From assembly GCA_023267315.1 (NCBI GenBank), contig JAHFNN010000008.1:1-38670 (forward strand): a stretch of 38,670 nucleotides of DNA, in the 5' to 3' direction. The notes under the pieces are model-generated. The model was not told the origin of the DNA. It was given only the letters and a program-made list of their open reading frames with translations, and did not search any database. Of this stretch, positions 1 through 8,508 are shown piece after piece. The DNA comes from Candidatus Nomurabacteria bacterium. GTDB lineage: Bacteria > Patescibacteriota > Minisyncoccia > Phycocordibacterales > UBA9973. A program made the translations under genes and the position numbers. The first letter of the stretch is position 1. Each line of letters opens with the position of its first letter.

Positions 1-1
1 C

Positions 2-1672
2 CAGCTTACTACAACATTAAATCTTCATGGCAACCAGCTCATTAATGGGCAAGATCTAAATGAAAACCTTACCGCGATATTTGATGCATTAATGAACAAA
101 CTCTTCAGTATGGGTGTAAATGCACTGTCGACTGATACCAAGGACACAACAGATCAATCAACTGGTGGACCAGGAGAAAATTCCAGCCAACTACCAACGA
201 CACCAGACGTGCAAAATGATTGGAGTACTTTGGGTGGTCAATATAAAGATTTTGACATCTTCCATGACATCGATAATTGTATTCCAAGCGACACGAATCT
301 AGCCCACATCAAAGCAAAAACAATAAATAATAGTACTGATGACTGTATGTTAAACCCACAACTCACTAGTGACACAGATACAAACCCCGACCGTATTGGT
401 GGTATATATGTACTCAACACAAATAATCAAAACAACAATAACGGGGGGCTTGATGAAGATGCAAACAATCCCCTCAATAAGCCAGGGCCAATTGAACTAT
501 CAATCAAATTTATAAACGCTATTGGTGATCCAAACAAAGGATACCGATCAACAACATTCCCTGGTACAAAATTTGATATCGGTAAACCATATGGAACAGT
601 GGTGCGAACAGGCGCAGGGCACGAAGCAAGTGATTTTAACGCAGCAAAAGGATTTGATGCATCAACAAACGACAGCACCCTTACAAAAACAGCATATGAC
701 CTTATCTACGAGTTGAAGCAACTTGATTACTGTATTCCAGGACCATCACAGGGATATGGTCAACCACTTCAAGAAAAAGTTCAAAAGCAAGAACAAGAGT
801 GGGAGAAGTACGTAGCTGAAAATAGCGGGATGTTCGATAGTATAAAATATCACTTTACATTCCCATTTATGGCAATCTTAGGTGGTACTATGTGCGTCCC
901 TGGAGGAGTATGGGATGGAGATCAGGCGTTACAACGTCTCGATAATCTAGTGAATCAATTCAACAACACAATCGCAACAACATATGATGTGAGAAGTGGG
1001 AACCTTCCATACATTACCAGTACAGCACTGGATAAAGTTTCTCAAATAGACCAATTGAATCTCCAAATAACAGATAACAACAACCAGGTTCAAGATTCAA
1101 AGAACAATCTAAATACCCTAAAATATTTGTCGAAGAATCTGGTAACACTACAAACAAGCTATCCAGATAAATATAAAAATATAACGAATGTAAATGATCC
1201 AAATTATTCACAAAGCCAACAAAATCCTGATTATGCAAAGAAGTTGAATGCATTGAAGGGAATGTTTCTCCGTATAAATCCAAACCTACCAACCAGTGCA
1301 GCTATCGATGACATTGTGGGTAACATAGAAATTCTGGGAAGTGATTTAAGTGTTGTAGCTGATAAAGATATAGGTATGATTAAGCAGTGCATTGAACAAG
1401 TGCGTGCAATTCCAACAGCATTACACGGACGTCAACCTTATCCAGGAATCAGTCCGATATACACGGACAAAAACCAGACTGGTATCGATGAAACAGGGGC
1501 AGGCTACGACAACACAAGCTTCCTTGAAACAACACGCCCAACTGATGGATTTGATATGACATATTACCCAACAGCAACAGGAGCGGTAAGTGATGATGGA
1601 GACGGCTGCCCAAGTGGCCCTCAAATTCAAACGAATTTCAACGGATTTGAACACTACTTTGGAATTTACTAG
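2..1672 (+). CDS. Large hypothetical protein of the T4SS-like cluster, 5' end outside window
   Basis: The frame is open from base 2, upstream of the first ATG at 92, so the gene starts outside the window; 556 residues are visible before the TAG at 1670. I do not recognise a family. The visible part is rich in Asn, Gln, Asp and Thr, with an Asn-rich low-complexity stretch near visible residues 140-150 and a polar, probably coiled-coil segment around 345-380. A few cysteines are scattered through it, which fits an exported protein. No transmembrane helix is obvious in the visible part. It lies directly upstream of the VirB6/TrbL-like gene on the same strand, so I infer it belongs to the T4SS-like locus, perhaps as an exported structural or surface component. 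The N-terminus, where a signal peptide would be, is missing. Coding is well supported; function is unknown. Confidence 0.75.
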   Translation, partial: QLTTTLNLHGNQLINGQDLNENLTAIFDALMNKLFSMGVNALSTDTKDTTDQSTGGPGENSSQLPTTPDVQNDWSTLGGQYKDFDIFHDIDNCIPSDTNLAHIKAKTINNSTDDCMLNPQLTSDTDTNPDRIGGIYVLNTNNQNNNNGGLDEDANNPLNKPGPIELSIKFINAIGDPNKGYRSTTFPGTKFDIGKPYGTVVRTGAGHEASDFNAAKGFDASTNDSTLTKTAYDLIYELKQLDYCIPGPSQGYGQPLQEKVQKQEQEWEKYVAENSGMFDSIKYHFTFPFMAILGGTMCVPGGVWDGDQALQRLDNLVNQFNNTIATTYDVRSGNLPYITSTALDKVSQIDQLNLQITDNNNQVQDSKNNLNTLKYLSKNLVTLQTSYPDKYKNITNVNDPNYSQSQQNPDYAKKLNALKGMFLRINPNLPTSAAIDDIVGNIEILGSDLSVVADKDIGMIKQCIEQVRAIPTALHGRQPYPGISPIYTDKNQTGIDETGAGYDNTSFLETTRPTDGFDMTYYPTATGAVSDDGDGCPSGPQIQTNFNGFEHYFGIY

Positions 1673-1705
1673 TAGTGTGTAGAAAAAAAATAAATAATAA
1701 ATTGA

Positions 1706-1747
1706 GATATCCCCTCGCATCACTATAGTAGTGTGCGAGGGGATATC
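1706..1747. repeat. 19-bp inverted repeat (strong hairpin) before the VirB6-like gene
   Basis: The arms GATATCCCCTCGCA (1706-1719) and TGCGAGGGGATATC (1734-1747) are perfect complements. Inside them CACTA (1721-1725) pairs with TAGTG (1729-1733) around a 3-nt loop, leaving T1720 bulged. No T-run follows on the + strand, so it is not a typical terminator there. On the - strand the hairpin is followed by T-rich DNA. It ends 1 nt before a TATAAT box, so it may act as a boundary or operator-like site. Confidence 0.75.
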
Positions 1748-1748
1748 G

Positions 1749-1754
1749 TATAAT
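1749..1754 (+). promoter_or_regulatory. -10 box for the VirB6-like gene
   Basis: TATAAT lies 27 nt before the ATG at 1782, predicting a leader of about 20 nt. No good -35 is visible because the hairpin arm occupies that place. The box also argues against the upstream in-frame GTG at 1731, which would lie outside the transcript. Confidence 0.5.
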
Positions 1755-1781
1755 GGAAGTGCAACAGATAGCCACGCGGGT

Positions 1782-4217
1782 ATGTTCAAAAAGTTTATAC
1801 TCATCATCATCATACTGACAATGTGCTTCTCTCCCGTTATCGGGCCTATTGGACATGCAAAGGCTGCTCAAACAACTACTAATGATGCGCTGCGACAAGA
1901 AGCGGGATGTACAGACTTCAATTCCTCCAGCGTTTCGAACTGTTTAGTTGTTGTGGCGTATTATGCAATGTATGTTTTTCCTTCATGGTTGATGGGGATC
2001 ACTGCAAATTTATTTAACGGATTGATCGGTATTGCACTCAGTAGTCAGATGTACTCCAATTCCAAATTCATTGAGAATGCCTGGTCTATTGTTCGTGATT
2101 TTGCCAATTTGTTCCTCATTTTTATCCTCTTATTTATCGGAATCTCTATTATTCTGGGCCTACATATCGGAGGAGAAAGCCCAAAAAAAATGCTGGTATC
2201 CCTCATTATAATGGGGCTTTTAATAAACTTCAGTCTATTTTTCACCGAAGTGGTTATTGATACTTCAAATGTGTTAGGTCTCCTGTTTTACAACCAAATA
2301 ACAGCCACTGCAAACTATGAGCCTATTATCCAAAACAGCATCACGGGTATAGATGAAAAGGATGTGTCAGGATCAATGATCCAAGCATTTAAGCCGCAAG
2401 CATTTAACGATCCTACTTTTTATGCGAGCTTGCGCACTCTCGATAGCAAGGGGAACAACACCGTTGACCCATCTATTACATTTACCTTTATCATCATCGT
2501 GGGTATCATACTTTTAGTGGCAGCATGGACTTTTTTTGTTGCAGGTTTAAGTTTCTTAGGAAGATTAGTTGGTCTATGGATTGCTATTATATTTGCACCG
2601 TTTGCATTTGTTACCTATATAGTTCCGAGTCTTCGACATATTGAAGGTATTGGTTTTGATAATTGGTTATCCACATTGATTGAAACAGCTTTTGCCGCAC
2701 CAATTTTTATGTTTTTCATATACCTCATTAGTTTGATAACCAAAAACTCTTTCATAAGCAACTTTGATCCAACAAAGGAGACTACAATTTCTTTAAAAAT
2801 ATTATTCATCGTGATACCAATGATGATAATCATGATACTCCTTCTACAAGCACGAAAGTACGTCGAAAAAGCTTCTGGTCAACTCGGACAACTTGCAATT
2901 GCTGGTGGAAAATTAGCACTCGGTGCTGCTGGGGCGGTTGCATTTGGAACAGTTGCAAAGGCTGGAGTTCAGGGTATTGGAAGAATTGGTTCAAACATTG
3001 CCAATCGTCCTGCAATGGATAAACGTGATGGCGAAAGTAGAGCTGGATACTTCCTACGACGACAAGCCTCGTTATTGGGATACTACAAACCAGGAGGAAA
3101 TAAAGAGAAAGGTAGTGGTGCAGGAGACAAGGCAAGTACCCCACCTGCTGCTGGTGAAAAAACAAATACCGCACCAGAAGGCGAACACCAGATACCAATC
3201 AACGATGCAGCAATCCGCAATCTATACGGTCCGGCATCCTCAACCGCCGCTCCAGGTACTGCACTTAATTACTCATTTACTCCAGCACAACGTGCTCTAT
3301 TAATGGCAGATGGCAGACAGGTAACAGAGCCAGGAAGTTCAAGAGCAGGAGGCGGGCTTGGATCTGAAGCTGAAGCTATACGCCAGAGAAAACTTGCTGG
3401 TACAACCACCACAAATAATGCTGGGGCTCCACTACCAGGAACAGCATCTAACACAGGAGCACCTGGAGCCGCGGCACCAACAACAGCTGGCACAGCAGGA
3501 GGTGGTCATGGAGAGACAGGAGGCCATGGTGCTGGTACTACGAGTACAGGTAATCTCTCACTTAAAGACCGTGCAGCAATGGACAAAGGTCTTGCCATAC
3601 CTAAAATTAAGGCAATGCAGTGGCTATCAAAAAGTAGTTTTGATGTTCGCAATACCAAACTAATGGGCCTTCTATCAAAAGCAATGGGTGTGAATTTTGG
3701 TAAGGGAACTGCCGGCGGCTATGAGGCATGGAGAAACCGACAGGTAGCAAAGAAACAAAAATTTGCTGACTCGCTCAAGATGTCTCATGCCGAAAAAGCA
3801 TTACTTGATCGCACTAGACAAGAACTCAAAGACGAAGAAGAGAAAATCAGGCACGATATACAACACGCAGGAGATGTGGCAGGTAGAGATCAAAAGGATA
3901 TCGACAAAGATATTCGACGAGAACTTGCTACTAATAGTAAGGTTGTTGGTTTAAGGGGACAAGTCCACTCACAAGAAAAAGTGGAAAAAAACAGAGCAAG
4001 AAATTACGCAAATATTGTAGATGGTGGCTGGGGGGCAGGAAAATGGGCTCGATCTGCTGGATTTTATCAAGAACATCACCTTGAAGCTGGTAATAAAATA
4101 CGCTCTGGCGCACCAATTGATGCTGAGGCCTTGAAAAAAGTATTAGTGGGTGGTAGTAGTGGTGGAGGGGGTGGTCACGGAGGAGGCGGACATGGTGGCG
4201 GAGGAGGACATCACTAA
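1782..4217 (+). CDS. VirB6/TrbL-like inner-membrane channel protein with long cytoplasmic tail
   Basis: The 811-residue protein starts with a hydrophobic signal or first membrane segment (residues 4-22, AKA-A cleavage-like site near 29). About six to eight further hydrophobic helices fill roughly residues 50-375, including a long Ile/Leu/Phe-rich pair near 240-290. This is the layout of VirB6/TrbL proteins, which form the inner-membrane pore of type IV secretion systems. The second half is soluble: an Ala/Gly/Pro/Thr-rich linker (about 430-590), a charged helical, probably coiled-coil segment (about 660-740), and an extreme Gly-His tail at the end. I chose the ATG at 1782 rather than GTG 1731 because it gives a proper signal segment and sits downstream of a TATAAT box. 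The neighbouring PrgI and VirB4 genes support the call. The tail resembles no domain I know. Confidence 0.75.
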   Translation: MFKKFILIIIILTMCFSPVIGPIGHAKAAQTTTNDALRQEAGCTDFNSSSVSNCLVVVAYYAMYVFPSWLMGITANLFNGLIGIALSSQMYSNSKFIENAWSIVRDFANLFLIFILLFIGISIILGLHIGGESPKKMLVSLIIMGLLINFSLFFTEVVIDTSNVLGLLFYNQITATANYEPIIQNSITGIDEKDVSGSMIQAFKPQAFNDPTFYASLRTLDSKGNNTVDPSITFTFIIIVGIILLVAAWTFFVAGLSFLGRLVGLWIAIIFAPFAFVTYIVPSLRHIEGIGFDNWLSTLIETAFAAPIFMFFIYLISLITKNSFISNFDPTKETTISLKILFIVIPMMIIMILLLQARKYVEKASGQLGQLAIAGGKLALGAAGAVAFGTVAKAGVQGIGRIGSNIANRPAMDKRDGESRAGYFLRRQASLLGYYKPGGNKEKGSGAGDKASTPPAAGEKTNTAPEGEHQIPINDAAIRNLYGPASSTAAPGTALNYSFTPAQRALLMADGRQVTEPGSSRAGGGLGSEAEAIRQRKLAGTTTTNNAGAPLPGTASNTGAPGAAAPTTAGTAGGGHGETGGHGAGTTSTGNLSLKDRAAMDKGLAIPKIKAMQWLSKSSFDVRNTKLMGLLSKAMGVNFGKGTAGGYEAWRNRQVAKKQKFADSLKMSHAEKALLDRTRQELKDEEEKIRHDIQHAGDVAGRDQKDIDKDIRRELATNSKVVGLRGQVHSQEKVEKNRARNYANIVDGGWGAGKWARSAGFYQEHHLEAGNKIRSGAPIDAEALKKVLVGGSSGGGGGHGGGGHGGGGGHH

Positions 4218-4248
4218 TAGATAAGTAAGTGGTACACTTATATAACAC

Positions 4249-5316
4249 ATGGATGAAGAAACAAAAAAAATAATAGAAGAGCAATTCGAAAATATGCCTG
4301 AGGATGTTCGACAAGCACTTATCTCCACAAATTGGACAATTGAACTTTCGAATATCATCAAAAAGTATGGCTTACATGCCGATCAAGCGGATATTCTTTT
4401 TAAAGAAACCGTATTGATACTTTTCGGATTAGCTCATCCCGGTGACTATCAAACAGAACTCGAAGAGCGGCTAAAAATCCCATCAGAGCGCGCAATCGCT
4501 ATTGTAAATGATGTTAATGAACACATTATTTCCAAAATGCGACAATATTTAAAAGACGAGGAAGATGATGAAGAAGGAGAGAAAGTAGACCTCACCAACC
4601 AGAATCTCACTGACGAAGAAAAAGATGTGCTTGGACAATACAACGTGCTTCCCAAAAAAGTGCAGGATGCAATTAAATCAGAAAGCTTACCAAAAAAAAT
4701 TCAAGATGCAGGGATAAAAAATCAGATTCCATCATCACAATTTGGTGATATTGAAACAGAAGTATCCATGGTACTTTTAGGACTCGAAGTTCCCGATAAT
4801 CTTTATGTGAAGCTTATGGAGCGTATGAAAATACCTGAGGATAAAGCTCGCGCCCTCGCAAATGATTTGAGTGCAAGCATATTCGATCCAATCAAAGATT
4901 CTTTGAGTATTGCCACCTCACGAGAAAATGTTGTTTTTGAAAAAGAAGAAAATAAAGTGTTTGAAGACTCAGGTATTAGCATCATTAATGAGCAAGCGCC
5001 TGCACCACTTCCTCCAGAAAAACCAACTACACCACTACGATCGGGGATGGAGAAAACAATTCGAGATGATTTATTGGAAAAAATCGAACATCCACCAGCG
5101 ACACCTACATCAGGTATATCAATTATTCAAGCAAAATTACAAGGAAATTTTTCTCTCCCCTCCGAAAAACGCGAGTATGTTCTCAAAAACTTATCGCGCG
5201 GTGGAGCAAAGCCAGCAAGCACCCCTATACCACCGAGTCCTCAAGCGGCACCAGCACCTGCGCCGAATGCAGCACGATCATCAGATCCATACCACGAACA
5301 AATCATACCTGAATAA
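4249..5316 (+). CDS. Hypothetical cytoplasmic protein with duplicated helical domain, T4SS-like cluster
   Basis: The 355-residue protein has no signal peptide or membrane helix. Two copies of an acidic helical domain are visible, about residues 16-100 and 133-222. Each begins with an L/M-P-(E/K)-(D/K)-V motif and carries the pattern L.GL..P..Y...L.ER.KIP...A.A..ND, a clear internal duplication. An acidic linker rich in D and E joins the copies. The last 120 residues are Pro/Ala-rich and probably disordered, with short motifs ISII repeated near 241 and 285. The gene starts 31 nt after the VirB6-like gene and is followed by a hairpin terminator. I do not know the family. Its position between channel and ATPase genes suggests a cytoplasmic partner of the secretion-like machine; that is inference. 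Confidence 0.7.
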   Translation: MDEETKKIIEEQFENMPEDVRQALISTNWTIELSNIIKKYGLHADQADILFKETVLILFGLAHPGDYQTELEERLKIPSERAIAIVNDVNEHIISKMRQYLKDEEDDEEGEKVDLTNQNLTDEEKDVLGQYNVLPKKVQDAIKSESLPKKIQDAGIKNQIPSSQFGDIETEVSMVLLGLEVPDNLYVKLMERMKIPEDKARALANDLSASIFDPIKDSLSIATSRENVVFEKEENKVFEDSGISIINEQAPAPLPPEKPTTPLRSGMEKTIRDDLLEKIEHPPATPTSGISIIQAKLQGNFSLPSEKREYVLKNLSRGGAKPASTPIPPSPQAAPAPAPNAARSSDPYHEQIIPE

Positions 5317-5323
5317 TCTACAT

Positions 5324-5355
5324 AAAATACCATCAATACACATTGGTGGTATTTT
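5324..5355 (+). terminator. Intrinsic terminator after the duplicated-domain gene
   Basis: AAAATACCATCA pairs with TGGTGGTATTTT (12 bp, one G-T wobble) around an 8-nt loop. The stem ends in TTTT, and the A-rich 5' side would serve the opposite direction. It separates the first T4SS transcription unit from prgI, which has its own -10 box. Confidence 0.65.
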
Positions 5356-5380
5356 GCTACAAGGTATTTTATTTATCGTG

Positions 5381-5386
5381 TATAAT
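5381..5386 (+). promoter_or_regulatory. -10 box of a leaderless prgI promoter
   Basis: TATAAT ends 6 nt before the prgI ATG at 5393, so transcription should begin at or next to the start codon. No convincing -35 is spaced correctly. Confidence 0.6.
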
Positions 5387-5392
5387 TAAAAC

Positions 5393-5800
5393 ATGCAGGC
5401 TCGTGTGCCACAATTTATCGACATACCCGATAAAATATTCGGTCCCTTCACATTCAAGCAATTCATCTATCTTGCTGGTGGTGGTGGTATTGCCTTTGTA
5501 TTATATAAAGCATTCCCATTTGTTGTCGCGGTAATTCCAATACTTATTGTTCTTACACTTTCAATAATGCTCACGTTCTATAAGATAAACAATCAATCAT
5601 TCATTGAAATACTTCAGGCTGCAATAAAATTTCAAACTCAAGGGAAACTCTATATTTGGAAAAAAAGTGGCAAGAAAAAAGCTCCAGTCACCGTCACTGC
5701 AAAAAAAGATGAGTCTATTGTTATACCACGACTTACCTCCAATAAACTTGATGATCTTTCATGGAGTTTGAACATTTTGGATTCGAATAGGGAACTATAA
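5393..5800 (+). CDS. PrgI family protein (VirB3-like T4SS component)
   Basis: The 135-residue protein opens with the typical PrgI pattern: a short amphipathic start (residues 1-20, with VPQFIDIPDKIFGPFTFKQ), then two adjacent hydrophobic helices (about 24-43 and 47-65), then a soluble tail containing YxxIxxQSFIEIL and a KLYIWKK element. PrgI proteins in Gram-positive and CPR type IV systems resemble VirB3, a small membrane protein that works with the VirB4 ATPase. The order prgI - virB4 seen here is the usual one. The gene has its own TATAAT box 6 nt upstream and follows a terminator, so it begins a new transcription unit that probably runs through the VirB4 genes. The family call is confident; the exact role in this organism is not known. 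Confidence 0.85.
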   Translation: MQARVPQFIDIPDKIFGPFTFKQFIYLAGGGGIAFVLYKAFPFVVAVIPILIVLTLSIMLTFYKINNQSFIEILQAAIKFQTQGKLYIWKKSGKKKAPVTVTAKKDESIVIPRLTSNKLDDLSWSLNILDSNREL

Positions 5801-5803
5801 TAT

Positions 5804-6484
5804 ATGTCAGTAAATGCAAAATCAACTCAAGAATTCGTGCCAATCAAGGAAGTACGCGACGGTGTCATACTTTTGAAAGATGGTGGCCTCCGTGCGGTAC
5901 TTCTTGCTACATCAATCAACTTGTCACTCAAGGCGTATGATGAACAGAAGGCGATCATTATGAATTTTGAATCGTTTTTAAATACACTCGATTTTTCAAC
6001 ACAAATTGTAATTCAGTCTCGTCGTCTTGATATTCGTCCGTACATTCAAGTTCTTGAAAACAGAAAGCGCGAACAGTTTGAGCCACTTTTAAAAATACAA
6101 ACACAGGAATATATTAATTTCATTAAGAAATTTACTGAGGATGTACACATTATGACGAAGAATTTCTATATTGTTGTTCCATATACTCAGGCGACACTTT
6201 CAACAAAAAAAGGGTTCATGAGTAGTATTTTCCCATTTCTCGGAAAGAAAAATGAAGCAGAAGCAAAACAAGAAGCAAAAGCTGATTTTGAAGAGAAGCG
6301 AATGGAATTGGAACAACGTATCTCTGTCATCTCACAAGGATTAAATCCAATTGGTGTTAAAATGAGAAAGCTTAAGTCTGATGAAGTGATCGAGCTCTTC
6401 TATAAGACATTCAATCCTGGAGAAATTAATACGCACATCAAACTTGAAGGGGAGCTCAATCAAGACAAAAAGACTGAGGGATAA
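5804..6484 (+). CDS. TraC/VirB4 N-terminal domain-like protein
   Basis: The 226-residue cytoplasmic protein begins 3 nt after prgI and ends 5 nt before the VirB4 ATPase gene. Its start (QEFVPIKEVRDGVILLKDGGLRA, residues 10-32) and the following alternating strands and helices look like the N-terminal domain of TraC/VirB4 ATPases. Around residues 80-130 it has RRLDIRPYIQ and an ITKNFYIVVPYT-like strand as in that domain. A Lys/Glu-rich helix (about 150-185) follows. There is no Walker motif, so it cannot be an ATPase alone. I infer that the usual N-terminal region of VirB4 has been split off, or an extra copy added, to work with PrgI and the larger ATPase next door. There is no Shine-Dalgarno; the start is in AT-rich DNA or coupled to prgI. 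Confidence 0.75.
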   Translation: MSVNAKSTQEFVPIKEVRDGVILLKDGGLRAVLLATSINLSLKAYDEQKAIIMNFESFLNTLDFSTQIVIQSRRLDIRPYIQVLENRKREQFEPLLKIQTQEYINFIKKFTEDVHIMTKNFYIVVPYTQATLSTKKGFMSSIFPFLGKKNEAEAKQEAKADFEEKRMELEQRISVISQGLNPIGVKMRKLKSDEVIELFYKTFNPGEINTHIKLEGELNQDKKTEG

Positions 6485-6489
6485 TATAT

Positions 6490-8442
6490 ATGAGTATTGT
6501 TGATACACTATTAGGAAAAAATAAAAAGGGTACGGCAAAAAATCCAATGATGCCAGTATTGCCGCAGGAAATTTACGATGCGGCAAATATGGAGCTCGTG
6601 GATGTTATCGCGCCATCTGCGCTAAAAGTAGAGCCGAAATCACTCAATCTGGGAGATAAAATTGCCCGCACGTTTTTTGTTATTTCATATCCATCGACCC
6701 TTACTGACAACTGGTTTTCACCGATTGTTAATCTCGATAAAGTCTTTGATGTATCAATATTTATTCATCCAATTGAAACAGCAAAGATACTCCGACAATT
6801 CCAGAAGAAAGTGGCTGAGGTACAAAGCCAGATCAGCACTCGTGAATCACGTGGACTCGTACGCGATCCGATGTTGGATAGTGCGTATCGAGACCTTGAA
6901 TCTCTTCGTGACAGCTTGATGCAGGTTCAACAGCGAATGTTTGATGTTGGACTCTATATCACCATCTATGCAGACCAGTCAAAAGATCTCTTTGAGACCG
7001 AAAATGAAATAAAGTCGATTCTTGAAGCAAAACAAGTATTCTTAAAACCAGCACTCTTCCAACAAGAAGAGGGTTTGAAAAGTGTCATTCCGACGGGAAC
7101 AGATATGTTGAATATCCATACAAAGATGAATTCAGAGCCACTATCACTCATTTTCCCATTCATCTCGTTTGACCTTACTTCGAATGACGGAATCCTCTAC
7201 GGAATCAATCGTCACAACTCAAGTCTAATTATCTTCGATCGTTTCTCACTTGAAAACTACAACTCAATTATCTTTGCAAAATCTGGATCGGGAAAATCAT
7301 ACACAACCAAATTAGAAATTATTCGTACACTCATGTTCGATACGGAAGTTATTGTGATCGACCCAGAACGCGAATATGAATACTTGGCAGAGGCTATTGG
7401 AGGGCGTTACTTCAATATTTCTCTTTCATCAGATAACCATATCAATCCATTTGACCTACCTCCACCAGCCGAAGATGAAACAGCCCAGGATGTATTGCGA
7501 TCAAAAATTATTACCTTGGTGGGACTCTTCCGTGTGCTTTTAGGTGGTCTCACTCCAGAAGAAGATGCAATTATCGACCGCGCCCTCTCAGAAACATATG
7601 CGATCAAAGACATCACTCCTGAATCTGATTTCACTAACATTGAGCCACCACTACTTTCAGATTTCGAAATGGTACTCTCTGGAATGGAGAACTCAGAATC
7701 ATTAATACAACGCCTATCGAAATTCACCCATGGATCATGGGCATCATTCATCAACCAGCCTTCGAATGTAGATATCAATCGAAAATTCGTCGTGTTTTCT
7801 ATTCGAGACATGGAAGAAGAGTTGAAGCCTGCTGCAATGTATATCATCACAAACTTCATCTGGACTGTCGTACGCAAGGACAGACGAAAGCGCCTGCTTG
7901 TTGTGGATGAGGCATGGTGGATGATGAAATCAGATGACACTGCGCAATTCCTTTACTCTATCGCAAAACGTGGCCGAAAATATTTCTTGGGACTCTGTAC
8001 GGTGACTCAAGACGTGGCAGACTTCATGAAAAACCAGTACGGTGCGGCAATCGTCACCAACTCATCACTCCAACTTCTATTAAAACAATCACCGGCCTCT
8101 ATCGACCTCCTGCAAAAGACGTTCAATCTCACTGATGAAGAAAAATATCTCCTATTGGAATGTGATCGAGGGGAGGGGATATTCTTTGCAGGACTAAAGC
8201 ACGTAGCGATACGCGTCGTCGCATCATACACCGAGGACCAAATCGTCACTTCAGACCCAGGTCAAATCCTCGCAAACAAAAAAGAAAAGGAAGCTTTTGC
8301 AAACGCGGAACAAATGCAGCGTAGTAAAGAAGGCTCACTTATTGAGGCTGGAAACACTCAACCCGTAGCACCTCAAAACACACCCAATCAAAATATCCCA
8401 GCACCAACAACACAAGAAAATCCTCCAGTGCAAGCTATATAG
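6490..8442 (+). CDS. VirB4/TraE-like type IV secretion ATPase
   Basis: The 650-residue protein is the motor ATPase of the T4SS-like machine. The N-terminal 220 residues contain the TraE/VirB4 region with a charged helical hairpin (about 100-150). A Walker A motif, SGSGKSYTTK, lies near residues 264-274, followed by VIVIDPEREYEYL, which is typical of VirB4. Walker B (LLVVDEAWWMM) is near 469-479, followed by the AKRGRKY and TQDVADF motifs of the family. The final 70 residues are Gln/Pro/Asn-rich and probably disordered. VirB4 proteins energise assembly and substrate or pilin movement at the inner membrane. The start ATG lies 5 nt after the TraC-like gene in an ATAATATATG context like the previous junction. 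It is the best-conserved gene of the cluster. Confidence 0.93.
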   Translation: MSIVDTLLGKNKKGTAKNPMMPVLPQEIYDAANMELVDVIAPSALKVEPKSLNLGDKIARTFFVISYPSTLTDNWFSPIVNLDKVFDVSIFIHPIETAKILRQFQKKVAEVQSQISTRESRGLVRDPMLDSAYRDLESLRDSLMQVQQRMFDVGLYITIYADQSKDLFETENEIKSILEAKQVFLKPALFQQEEGLKSVIPTGTDMLNIHTKMNSEPLSLIFPFISFDLTSNDGILYGINRHNSSLIIFDRFSLENYNSIIFAKSGSGKSYTTKLEIIRTLMFDTEVIVIDPEREYEYLAEAIGGRYFNISLSSDNHINPFDLPPPAEDETAQDVLRSKIITLVGLFRVLLGGLTPEEDAIIDRALSETYAIKDITPESDFTNIEPPLLSDFEMVLSGMENSESLIQRLSKFTHGSWASFINQPSNVDINRKFVVFSIRDMEEELKPAAMYIITNFIWTVVRKDRRKRLLVVDEAWWMMKSDDTAQFLYSIAKRGRKYFLGLCTVTQDVADFMKNQYGAAIVTNSSLQLLLKQSPASIDLLQKTFNLTDEEKYLLLECDRGEGIFFAGLKHVAIRVVASYTEDQIVTSDPGQILANKKEKEAFANAEQMQRSKEGSLIEAGNTQPVAPQNTPNQNIPAPTTQENPPVQAI

Positions 8443-8461
8443 AATACCGCCTTTGGTATTC
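8442..8461 (+). terminator. Hairpin after virB4, weak terminator
   Basis: GAATACC (8442-8448) and GGTATTC (8455-8461) pair perfectly around GCCTTT, starting at the virB4 stop codon. There is no T-run straight after, so termination is uncertain. A new -10 box follows at 8496, so it probably marks a unit boundary. Confidence 0.4.
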
Positions 8462-8495
8462 CCCACGATACTCAATTAAATTTTTTGTTGCGTGA

Positions 8496-8501
8496 TATAA
8501 T
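8496..8501 (+). promoter_or_regulatory. -10 box of a leaderless promoter
   Basis: TATAAT ends 7 nt before the ATG at 8509. It rules out the in-frame TTG at 8485, which lies upstream of the box. Confidence 0.55.
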
Positions 8502-8508
8502 ATACTCA

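Noticed and set aside
1731..1781. In-frame GTG start for the VirB6-like gene
   Set aside because: It lies inside the hairpin and upstream of the TATAAT box. ATG 1782 gives a clean signal segment.
2830..3663. Overlapping ORFs on both strands in the middle of the VirB6-like gene
   Set aside because: They are shadows of its Ala/Gly/Pro-rich linker. The main frame continues through with coherent domains.
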